Below, in pieces: positions 54,806 to 64,000 of a DNA stretch of 64,000 bases. Numbering within the stretch: position 1 is the first letter of the stretch; each line of letters begins with the position of its first letter. This DNA comes from Akebia trifoliata (lineage: Eukaryota; Streptophyta; Magnoliopsida; Ranunculales; Lardizabalaceae): contig CM030706.1 of NCBI GenBank assembly GCA_017979445.1, positions 10,712,967 to 10,776,966 on the forward strand, in the 5' to 3' direction. The position numbers and the translations under genes were made by a program. Below the pieces are notes generated by a model, which saw only the letters and a list, made by a program, of their open reading frames with translations, made no database searches and was not told where the DNA came from.

Positions 54806-55460
54806 GCTATTTTTTGACATGTTAAAGAGTCTGTGAATGCCTAAAGGGATAGTGCGTCATATTATCTAGAGTGATGTACTATCTTAGGATGTATGGTAGA
54901 GACAACCAAACTCATGCGTGGTATGGGACGCGTATGAGAGTGGAGTCACAATTAGAATCCGGATTTATTCCTCTTTATATTTATCAGTGAACTTGTAATG
55001 TAAATGTGGTCATATACGAATGGTTTATATATTTGGGAATCACATGCACGCCTGATAGGTATAGACGAAGATGATTAATCAGTGATCACTAATAATCTAT
55101 AATAGTCGAATGTTCTCACATATTGAAAAAAGATACATTACTTACGGTCACGTTAAATGGCCAGCCTGAGCCAGATAAATGGTTCCGCAAGTGTAGTAAA
55201 TAGCGACCAGCCACAAAATTAGGAACTAATACTTTATTATAAAACATCATGTCCCGATTGAGAGCGATCCAGTCGTAAATCCCAACTTTCTAATTCCACT
55301 ACTCCACCATTGTGTATTATGTATTGTTGCCATATTTTGATATATAAAATGAAATGCATGTTTAATGTTTTCATTCGATCAATTAGATTGGTATAAAAAG
55401 AAAATGTTACAGTGAGTACATGTTTAGTTGCTCATCCCTGACTATATGTACCAGTTCTTG
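52876..55460 (+). mobile_element. 3' LTR of the Tekay-like element, truncated
   Basis: It starts TGTAAAATCCCGAG right after the polypurine tract and follows the 5' LTR to the CTATATGTACCAG word (5' copy about 49520, here about 55445), then diverges. About 590 bp corresponding to the LTR's 3' end are absent. A (TA)n expansion at about 54733-54802 is not in the 5' LTR. Confidence 0.75.
54733..54802. repeat. (TA)n microsatellite, about 70 bp
   Basis: An alternating TA run with one phase break, inside the truncated 3' LTR. Confidence 0.9.
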
Positions 55461-55814
55461 TAAATTTCCTTTAGATAACGACCAAACTCTTTATGCTGAA
55501 GAAACTACGTCGAGCGGTTTACCTATCCTACCTACTATCAATCATTTTTCCCATCCTCTACTCAATATGAAGAGGAATTCTTCCAAGCAAAAGAAAGAGA
55601 AGCTTTCGAGGGATCAAAAAATATTCTGAGTAATAAGGTTTAGTAATATGTTATTATTATTACTCTAGCAGGCTATCTAGTTTCTATGTTTTGACTTCTA
55701 CTATTGAGTTACTTACTCTTTCTGCTTGGGCTATTATCTTTTTTAGTAATAAAGGTTAGTAATATTATTGCTTGAGTAAGTTAGATGTTAATTTCTTTTG
55801 ATATTTTGTTAGCT

Positions 55815-56090
55815 CTTTTGAATTGGGAACTGTGTTGATACAACTTAGATTTGTAGTCGTAGGACTAGAAATCATGTTGACTTTTTTTGAGTTGGAATAA
55901 TTTTATGCAACTTGGGTATGTAGTCGTAGCACTAGTTACCATGCTGATTGTTCAAGTTGGGATAGTTCCTTGCAACTCAGATATGTAGTCGTAAGACTAG
56001 TTATCGTGCCTACTGTTCGACTTAGGATGATTCCAAGCAACTCCGATTTGTAGTTATTGTGCTGGTTCTTCGAGTTGGGATAATTTCATA
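55815..56090. repeat. About 80-bp tandem repeat, 3-4 copies
   Basis: Units share TGCAACTTGGGTATGTAGTCGTA, CTAGTTACCATG and GAGTTGGGATAATT-type words with point changes. It lies in the presumed U3 part of the Athila/Tat-like LTR. Confidence 0.7.
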
Positions 56091-56760
56091 TTTTAAATGT
56101 TTAAAAGTGTATATTTTCCCATTACTTTATAGAGTACTTAACTGAATTTTCTAACCTAGAACTAGAATTTTTTCATGAAATCACGCATAATAGTTAATTC
56201 ATTATTAGTTATATTTTATTAACTAAATTACATGTATTTTCATGAATTTTCAGGGTCTAATTTATATGTCTTTTTTTTGTAAAAAAATAAATGAAAATTG
56301 AAAAATCAAAGAATGGAGACCAAAGTCAAATTTAAAAGTCAAAGTCAATGTTAAAGTACAGTCCAAGAGATCCGATGATCCTAGATTGAGAGAATCAAGT
56401 TTTCTTTTATTTTAAATCTATCATGTTATACAATTTTATCCATAACTTTTGACTCACTTATCAAATTAAGGCGAGGTTAGTGGGGTTCGAAAGTTGATTC
56501 AAAGGAGAGCAATTTCGTATCTAATGAAAAATGTCAATTTGGACTTTTCTTGATAAAAAATGTTTGACAAATCAAAGATTCTAAATCTTGCATATTTTAC
56601 CATTATGAATATAACTTTTGATTCGATTACTAAAATTGGGTAAGATTAGTGGGGTTGAAACCTTAATTGAGAGGATAATATATTTTTATTTCAAAAAGAA
56701 TAGCCAATTCAGACGTTTTGAGGGTAAAAAAGTGATACTAAAGTAATTTTAATTTTTCTC

Positions 56761-56768
56761 TATAAAAA
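56761..56768 (+). promoter_or_regulatory. Candidate TATA box of the Athila/Tat-like LTR
   Basis: TATAAAAA in CTCTATAAAAAGATCT, about 0.9 kb upstream of the primer-binding site, followed by a pyrimidine-rich CTCCTCTC stretch. Confidence 0.4.
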
Positions 56769-58542
56769 GATCTTAACTCCCTAGTTTTGGGGGCTTTCTC
56801 TTCGATCCCTTTCTCCTCTCTTCTCTTCTCCTCTCCTCTCCCATATCTTTTTCAAACCTCTTTCCCTTCATTTTTTAATTTGTAACTTAATTTTTTTTTT
56901 TTAACTTTTATTATAATTTTGGAAGATAGTGAAGATTTTGTTCAATGATTTCAAGGAGTTCATCAATAATAAAGATAAATATTTTGTTAATTTTTACTAT
57001 TGTGTTTTTATGATCATGCTCGGCTAATCTCATATTCTAAAGAGATTGATGAAACCATATTAAACTAATTAGATTTAATTTTAGTATTTTTTTTTGCATG
57101 TATTTTTAAATGTTTTTAATAAATTTCTTTTCAACTACCTTGGATCATAGGTATTATTCAATTATTTCTCCTTATCCGCCACGCTCGGTGTGATCTGTTA
57201 TTATTAGAATAAAATCCATTCGGATGCTCATCGTGATGGAGGGTCATTGGGTAATAAAATATTTTAAGAAAAGAAAATTTTGATAAATTAATTAGATCTA
57301 TTTCACAAAGGTTTTTAATGAAAAACATTTCGAGTTGAGAGCTTTAGTTGAATTCTTGGTTTGAGTTACTGACAAGAACTTAACTACTAGCATTAAATTT
57401 AATTAGATTATTTTGGTGGATGCATTCTCCCTAGATTTTCTTAAATTGTAAGTTTTCTTAATTTATTATTTCCAATAAAATTTGGTTTTTCTCCAAAATC
57501 ACGTCATTTCCTTTGATTTTTTAAAATCTAAAATATTAGTCCCCCAATCCTTAGTGGAACAACCATATTTGCTAATCTAAGGTAGGTTTTTAATTTTATA
57601 TTTATTCTTGTTATTTTCAAAAATATCTTTATGTGATGAATAAATTGGCTTTGTTGTTGGGGATTTGCGTAATTAATTTTTCGAATCGAAGAAAATCATG
57701 GAAGTTTTCGAATTTTCTTAATTTTTATTTTATTTTTTTCTTTTAGTTTTTCTTTTACTTTAGTATTTATTTCACGGATCTTGAAGGTAAAGCGAAGAAG
57801 AAGATCAAACTTTCTTCAATACCGATTAAGATTAATTTTGGTTTAAATTTTTGAGGAATACTTTTTACTCATTATTTATTTTTAATTATTCAGGAAAACT
57901 CAGTTTGTAATAGAATTAAGGACAGATTGATAATGGGATGCAATTGTCTCAACCCCTTGGATTCATACATCGTAATTTGTGTTAGTGGTCTAAGTTGACT
58001 CAACAAGGCATTTCCCATCTAGAACGGGATATAAAATATCTTTTGACACCTACGTTTTTCTTTCAGTGAATTATTGTATTGCTTTTCTTTAGGTATCAAC
58101 TATACACACCGAGCGTATCATTATCTTTAGATTAGAAGGCATCCTATGAGGAGGGCACATGATTAGATAAGGGTTGGATTTCATCACAATTCATTCTCTT
58201 AAGGCTTAATAAAAATTGACTCACATCACTTAACAATCATAATTAAAATTTGCATAACTTTATATAAGACATTCACATTTATTAGAAGAAACCCCACTTC
58301 GAATTGGCCCAACAATTTTTGTTGATTATGGTGTCTAGTCTTGATGCCAAAGATGACAATTGTAAGCGTGCTTTTAACATTATCATTTCCTCTGGTTGAC
58401 GAAACTCACTGATTTTTGTGTTAGAAATCTGAGTTGGAAGGCTTGTTGCACTGTTTCACCTACTTAGGAGTAGTCTAGTTACTAGAATCCTAGTAGTTTT
58501 TAAGTAGTGTATTTTTCTTCTTTTTTTATGTATGTCAATGCA

Positions 58543-59190
58543 TGATGGGTAGACATAGTCTAGGACCTGGCATTCTTCCGCTTGATCCCGAGCTTGAGAG
58601 GACACTCTCACATCTCCATCGTTTCTTAGACGTTTTCATTCTACCCGAGTAAGAGATGGCTCAAAACAACGGTGCTCCAGTGATTAGGGATAAAACCATG
58701 CAGGAGCTACTCATCCTATATAGTTTTGCCTCGCATCGAGGCAGATAAGTTTAAAATCATTCCTACTATCATCAACATGTTACCTAAATTCCATGGGTTT
58801 GAGAGTGAACAATCATATACACATCTCAACAAGTTCTTAATAATTTGCAACTCCTTTAAGAAAAAGAACTTGGATGATGAGAGTGTTAAGTTGATTATGT
58901 TCCTATTCACCTTAGAGGATCACGCAACTATGTGGCTCAACTCATTAACTCGGAAATAAATCTACTCCTAGGACGAACTTTCCAATAGGTTCATGACAAA
59001 ATACTATCCTGTAGGAAAAACAAAAAGAATTACGGAGGCCATCATTAGGTTCAAGGGTAAACTTGATGAGGACTTTGCCCAAGCTTGGGAAAAGTTTAGG
59101 GATTTACAAATTAAGTACCTACATCATGGTTTGGATAAAATGCAGTTGATATATTAATTTTACAAAGAATTACCGCAATCTTAGAAACCG
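58543..59190 (+). pseudogene. Athila/Tat gag, broken
   Basis: Starts around ATGGGTAGACATAG (58543) with LDPELERTLSHLHRF, then MAQNNGAP after a stop. The main piece at 58726-58959 reads MLPKFHGFESEQSYTHLNKF and ATMWLNSLTRK. It continues past a stop with DELSNRFMTKYYPVGKTK and FAQAWEKFRDLQIKYLHHG. Word order and spacing match the retrotransposon gag domain of Athila/Tat elements. Several stops and a frameshift near 58720 inactivate it. Confidence 0.7.
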
Positions 59191-59199
59191 TAATTGAAT

Positions 59200-59963
59200 C
59201 CATCCATAAAAAATAACATTTTATATGGTGTACTATGAGAGTCGTTATTTGCATAAATAACAGTCGATATAATGTATGATTTACATAATAGGATGATATA
59301 TAGTCATTATGTTATAAATTTGGGGTGTATTTGTAGTATAATATTGTGCAGAGCTTCCTGAATCAGGCATCGTAAAATAAGCTTTTGGACACCCTATCCC
59401 ATTCTCAGGCTCCCAAAGTCAATAGGGACGGACTATTATGCAAGAAGAGGGGTAGAACCAGTAGTAGTATCACTCAGAAGCAATCTCATCTATGGGTTCC
59501 ATGTGAACAGTGATCCAAATATTTACTCCAAATCACATGCAGTCATCCATTGATCCCACTTTACAAGTTAATAAGAGTAACCTCAGGCCGAATCAAAGAC
59601 TATGAAAAGTGGAATAGATTAGGTTTCTTTATTTCCAGATTAAACATCCCTGTCGATGCTATTAGGAATCTTGTCTTGGCTACCTAGATATCTAGGTGAC
59701 GAACTGCAAAATTAACATGTCGACCAACCTTCGTGTCTGGTCCTTGGCATGAGAGTGGTGGATGTAATGAGCCGTGTTCACCTAAATTGTGTCATAGAAC
59801 AGGCACATAAAGTATCAACTAGAATCTTGAAAGAGTTACTAGAATTGTTTGTTAACAATCGAACAAGTACAAAAATATTGCATAGAAACAGAGTCAATGA
59901 TAAACGTGAACAGTACAATGCAATTAAATGGAATTATTAAAGGAAAGTTGAATTTAATTTGAA
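59200..59963. other. Unassigned sequence between the gag remnant and PHYLLO
   Basis: No recognisable domain. The small plus-strand frame at 59749-59940 overlaps what should be the 3'UTR of the PHYLLO/MenH gene and has no family signal. Confidence 0.4.
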
Positions 59964-62417
59964 CTAGTGGATGGATTTTCTCTGGTTCAGTTTTGTCAAA
60001 AACTGCCTCACGGCATTGATCACTGGAAGTGGGTTCTCCAGATGAACAGCATGCCCGCAATCGGGAACCTCAACCAGTTCATGATTCTCTTTATTTAACT
60101 CATCTCTGCCAATCTGTCGAGCGATTTCCTTGAACTTTTTATCCTTTTCTCCAACAATGAACAACATGGGCTTCTTGCATTGCTTCAAATCTTCCCACAA
60201 TGACCTATCACACAAACACAAATAACCCTTAAACATCAATTCATTTAACCATGACCTGCACTGCTAATTGAGTGGAAACTTAAAAGACTTGAGAGTTGAG
60301 GTGCCCAAGCATGGTCTTATTGGAAAAGTAGCCACAGCCAACTTACCGAGCAGCTTGAGTTGTCCCTCCTGGGAGAGTTGACTCACTGATCTCCTCAATC
60401 AAACTCAGTTATAGAGTTAGAGACTTAAAAAAGCTATGGTTTTCTGAAATGGGGGAAGAGAAAAAGGCTTGCTGGACTGATTCCAGTTTCTGTTCACTGC
60501 AACTGTCAAGACTTCTCATGACAAGGACAGGCATCCGAATGTCAGGGATAGTAAAGTTTTGGGAATTTTTTTTTCCCTTGATCAGCGCAATATTGCTCTT
60601 GATCTAGTGATTTGAATTTCAGTTGTCACCAAACCAAGCAGTGGCCTGACAAGTGCATCGTACAGAATCATGGTAACCAAGTTCGGATTGGGCAATTATT
60701 CGGTGGGGGATTAGTTCACTTTAATTTGGATAGATTTCGGAAAAAATTCCAGGGATTGTAAAATTTTTCTCTGGAGGTTGAAGACAATGGTTTTTAGGGA
60801 AAATCAATGTTCTTGTTGTAGAAAAAATAAAGGATGTTTAATTATATTTTGGTTGAAGAAGAATCAAGGTTGAAGACGATGAGTTTTGAGGAAAAAATCA
60901 AGGTGATTAGCTGATTAATTGGTGAATCGCCAATTAATTGACACACCCTAATAGGTGAATTTTCCAAATATTCTGGAGAAAAAGACCCCAAATTTTGTTG
61001 CAATGTACAGAATGATGACCAAGAATAAACTTTAGCGCTGTTAATTTTGAACATTGGGCATATATGAAGAATCTTGACCATATGGGTAATCTACGTGTTG
61101 ATATGGGTCTAAATATTTTGAAGTATTTGAATGCCATGGTCTGAACTCTAAAGAGAGCTGCAGAATATTGGGAACAATGGTGTCACGTAAATTAAACATG
61201 GTTGTAAGCTAATATGATACAATTGTGCAAGTTTGGGGGTATGAGAATAATTTTTCTTGTACGAGCATTGTTAGTTGCCACTAGCTATACAAAAGTTTTG
61301 TATTTCCCCAATCCTTCTAATCCCCCCATCCCCGACTACCACAAAAGAAAAAGAAAAAGAACATCGCTCAGAGATGGAGATAACGAATTCAAAGGGGTCT
61401 TTTTTGAGGACTTCCTAGTTCGGAGGGAAACAGTGTGTAGTATTTCAGGGGGGTCGTTTGTATTGGAGTTGGTCATCTCGATCTCCCCTTCTCTTTCTTT
61501 TAGTAAATTTTTTCTTTACTAATCAAAAAAATAAAAAGAATTACAAAAAATAAAAAGAATAAAAGAAGTATACAAACTTACGGCTGCCTCCCAATGCATA
61601 AATCCGACAGAGCTTTTGCCAAAGCATGAACATTATTGTGCTGAGCACGGCTTGAAGATATTTTCTTAAAGTGAGGATGGGCTCGTAAGCTGCTCAATAT
61701 GAATAAAATGTTACATGAAGCTCTAAACGGAACTTAGCAGACAATTAAAAGTGGAAAACAACATATTTGCCCATTCAGGAAGCTTTCATGGTTTGTAATT
61801 TATTTATTTTCTTTAAATATTTTTAGCAAATAGCCACAAAAAGCATGCATGATAGTAATTACCACCTTGCCCAGAGCTCCCCAGAATACCAGGTTTCAAG
61901 GAATAACTGTAAGCCATGGGTAGTGAGGGAGCGCGCCCTTCCATCATCTCGAGATATGTAATTTCTTCTCATTCTGACATCCTTTAATCCAGGGCTTCCT
62001 GAAATTACAACAGCCCCATTGATCTTTATGACCAATGTTTAGTTTTGTTAGCTGTTGTTGCTCAGATCCGAAAATCAAACTCACAAATAAACATCCAAAT
62101 CATCTGAGACACATTACCTGATCGCTGCCTCTCAGTGCCATGTATAATGCAATCCTTGCCCCCATTGAATATCCAACAACAACAACTCTACCAGGGGTAA
62201 TATTGCGAATTAGCTTACATAATACATTTGCGATTACTTCAAGTGACATACTTGGTTCTTGTTTAGCCTCCTTATCAGCATGGCTCTGTATCTGTGATCC
62301 CCCATGGCCTGGGAGGTTGATTGCAATGCATCGTGAAGAGGTTGAAATTGCCTTCATTATGGGAATCCAGTCTTCACCGGTTCCAAGAAAGCCATGAAGA
62401 AAGATGAGTACATTATT
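59964..62417 (-). CDS. PHYLLO: PHYLLO C-terminal MenH domain (SHCHC synthase), 4 exons; 5' part not in window
   Basis: An alpha/beta-hydrolase that makes 2-succinyl-6-hydroxy-2,4-cyclohexadiene-1-carboxylate in phylloquinone (vitamin K1) synthesis. In plants it is fused behind MenF-, MenD- and MenC-like modules in the plastid-targeted PHYLLO protein. Exons, minus strand: 62417-62118, 62026-61866, 61689-61582, 60204-59964. Joined they give 810 bp ending in TAG, with GT-AG introns and consistent phases. Visible: VLIFLHGFLGTGEDW (oxyanion hole), GYSMGAR (nucleophile Ser), VISGSPGLKD, LQLFLETWYSGELW, VGEKD (acid) and DCGHAVHLENP (catalytic His). The first exon begins at an acceptor (GATGCAG), so more exons are expected upstream. 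None is seen to 64000, so this is the gene's end with a long intron or a separated fragment. A stand-alone MenH-like hydrolase is less likely. Confidence 0.85.
60205..61581 (-). other. Last PHYLLO intron (1.38 kb)
   Basis: Bounded by donor GTAAGTTTG and acceptor TGTGATAG. It contains a plus-strand A-rich end (ACTAATCAAAAAAATAAAAAG near 61525) after a frame with no known domain (61214-61522), possibly a small LINE or SINE tail. Nothing else is recognisable. Confidence 0.5.
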
Positions 62418-63593
62418 CTGCATCAGCCCAATCATTTTCAACAAGAAAATATCAATAAAACAGTGGGAATTCCAATTTAAGAATGCTGAGAGAAAGATAT
62501 TGGATATCTCTTAACTCATTTTGTTTTCAATGAATAATTATCAAGCACAAAATTTCTCTAATTCATTCATTCCCCTGGTAATCATGTCCTCCCATCTAAC
62601 ATGAAATTATCAAGCATGGAATTGCTCTAATTCATTCATTCCCTGGAGGGCCCTCTTTATGGCCTCCCCCAATGGCTTACGGGCTCGTAAGCTCGCCTCT
62701 TCCTTCCCTTTACCAAGAATACTTGGATGGGCAAGCTCTGCGATGCTGCCCATTTGAGAGACGTGGTAGCCAAAAGGAAAGATAACAAGTATAGCCGAGT
62801 GAGTTTCACCTTTCTAGGACCATCAAAGTTGTATCTTCTAAAATATGGAATAATGGATGTCCAAGCATGCAACAAATCCTTGATCTTCAACAGCATAGCT
62901 TCCACACTCAAGTCAAGGCTGAGTAGGTCAATTTGGTGAGGTTTTTAAGTCTCAAATGGATTTTGACATGGTTGTTAGTGAGACAGAATTGAATGTTCCT
63001 AACGAACCAATGATTGGAATCATTACTGATTATCCTAGTTCTGGATGTCCTATTTGTTACCAGAAGTGAAGCCCTAGTAATTGGAACAATTCAAATGTAA
63101 TAGGTTTCCGTTCTAGGCAATTTCGTATGAACCGAGTGAGAATCAAGATCATTTGGACTAGGAATTGAATATCAATTTCAATTCAAAGAGTCAATTTCTT
63201 CCCTGTTTTTTATTATTTTAATACAAAAGTAGATACCTGATACTACAAACTGATTATCCTAGTTCCAGGTCCACCTGATAGATAGTGTATATTATAGATT
63301 CTAATAATTGGGTGCATTGATAACCGACTTGTTGGCACCGTAGGTGTTGCCCGAGAAATGCTTGGAAAGCACACATTACAAGTTATTCTAGAAAGGCTAG
63401 ACAAGTTCACAGATATGCACAAGCTTCAAGATGTGTAGGAAATGAGTGTTTTAATATTAGTAGGATTATTTGGCGAGTATTCTTTTTGAAACCCCTATCT
63501 TTAAGTAGTTTAGGGAGTAATTCGTGTAATTAAGTATCTGGTAATTCTTCTAAAAGAGTAAGGAGTAATTATTGTAATTATGTAATTCATTTA
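62418..63593. other. Upstream of the visible PHYLLO exons, unassigned
   Basis: No MenC-like exon was found. Two 36-bp blocks (ATTATCAAGCA..CTCTAATTCATTCATTCCC) near 62535 and 62608 form a local tandem duplication. A plus-strand scrap at about 63315-63440 reads RLVGTVGVAREMLGKHTLQV followed by an amphipathic stretch and a stop. It is unusually protein-like but unassigned. Confidence 0.4.
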
Positions 63594-64000
63594 AAACTGG
63601 AACCGTGGAAAGAATTGTTGGCATCCAAAGGCTTTAAAATAAGTAGAACCAAGATAGAGTACATGGAGTGTAAATTTGGTAGACACCAGAAAGAGGAATG
63701 TTTATTAAAAATTGAAGGTCTAGAAATATCCTTAAGTGACCACTTTTCATTATCTGGGATCGTTGCCGATAGGATTAGAGTTGGATTGTTAATATGGAGA
63801 TGTGCTTTTGGAGTGCTGTGTGAACGACACATACCAATCATCATCAAATTAAAAGGATAATTGTAAACAATAGTAAGATCAACAATGCTTTATGGCATTC
63901 AATGGTGGGCGTTCATTGTGTAAATAAATCGAGCATAGCAGAGATGAGGATGTTGAGATGGGTAAGTGCAAAAGCTAGTAAAGATAAAATTAGAAATGAA
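63594..64000 (+). mobile_element. RTE-type LINE, C-terminal RT fragment (runs off the window)
   Basis: The plus-strand frame from 63594 reads WKELLASKGFKISRTKIEYM, ECKFG, RIRVGLLIWRCAFGVLCERH IPIIIKLKG, and after frameshifts MLYGIQWWAF and AEMRMLRWVS. This is the C-terminal end of the reverse transcriptase of plant RTE/BovB-like LINEs. Two or more frame breaks near 63860-63930 show it is a pseudogene. It continues beyond 64000. Confidence 0.75.

Larger units (their letters stand above)
47054..55460 (+). mobile_element. Del/Tekay-like gypsy element with 3-kb LTRs and no pol (LARD-like)
   Basis: The 5' LTR is 47054-50123, with a primer-binding site at 50126, a 2.7-kb interior holding only gag scraps, and a polypurine tract AAAGGGGGGAACA ending at 52875. 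The 3' LTR starts at 52876 and matches the 5' LTR to about 55460, then stops. The GGACGAAATTTTTATAAAGG word before the tract is typical of Del/Tekay chromoviruses. No protease, reverse transcriptase or integrase is recognisable, so the copy is a large-LTR derivative or has lost pol. LTR divergence by eye is considerable, so it is old. Confidence 0.75.
55640..59200 (+). mobile_element. Athila/Tat-type gypsy 5' part (LTR, PBS and gag), degenerate
   Basis: A TATA box (56761) lies in a probable LTR of uncertain limits. It is followed at 57645-57663 by TTGGCTTTGTTGTTGGGGA, which matches the Athila/Tat tRNA-Asp-type primer-binding site (TTGGCGCCGTTGCCGGGGA) apart from five changes, four of them C to T. 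Gag follows at about 58543-59190. No pol or 3' LTR is recognisable before the PHYLLO exons. The left edge is arbitrary. Confidence 0.55.

Noticed and set aside
62657..62939. Overlapping frames upstream of PHYLLO as a MenC exon
   Set aside because: Neither strand shows enolase-superfamily (MenC) motifs or good splice borders.

Overview
This window is nuclear DNA of a flowering plant. It is AT-rich and dominated by LTR retrotransposons, LINEs, SINEs and palindromic MITEs, with only two recognisable host genes. Both genes are on the minus strand, have GT-AG introns and belong to plant-typical families: a PAP1/PAP27-type purple acid phosphatase, and the MenH end of the plant-specific PHYLLO phylloquinone-synthesis gene. 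The sequence does not allow a species call.

Layout. 1-6453: 3' half of a Tat/Retand-like Ty3/gypsy element (+), with a broken gag, tandem-repeat arrays and a 1.7-kb 3' LTR, entering from outside the window. 6454-7692: unassigned. 7693-11037: a very long LTR of a second Tat-like family (-). 11040-13480: minus-strand gypsy gag/protease remnant. 14836-17628: a cluster of palindromic DNA elements (two 181-bp MITEs with 9-bp target duplications around a 1.17-kb foldback, a partial copy, and one more inverted-repeat element).

18350-37240: the purple acid phosphatase gene. Twelve coding exons join to an open frame of 1,845 bp (614 aa), and a 5'UTR exon and TATA box lie at 37774-37972. Two introns are huge because of transposons. 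The 6.6-kb intron holds a degenerate L1-type LINE (itself interrupted by an LTR-like insert) and a mini-SINE. The 7.6-kb intron holds a degenerate Ty1/copia element whose two LTRs point in opposite directions, several hairpin MITEs, and a duplicated scrap of the neighbouring exon.

38480-38684: Au-type SINE. 40346-45386: a structurally complete but mutated 5-kb chromovirus (Reina-like, chromodomain at the pol end), with a 143-bp direct repeat outside its LTRs. 47054-55460: a Del/Tekay-like element with 3-kb LTRs, only gag remnants inside, and a truncated 3' LTR. About 55640-59200: Athila/Tat-type 5' part with a degenerate primer-binding site and broken gag. 59964-62417: four exons of PHYLLO/MenH. 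63594-64000: the C-terminal part of an RTE-type LINE reverse transcriptase, running off the window.

Exon-intron structures come from splice motifs, reading-frame continuity and recalled protein families. No alignment or transcript data were available. No wholly new biochemical system is evident. The most unusual items are structural: the copia element with inverted LTRs, the exon-scrap duplication carrying an intact donor site, the nested palindromes, and the 143-bp repeat flanking the chromovirus.
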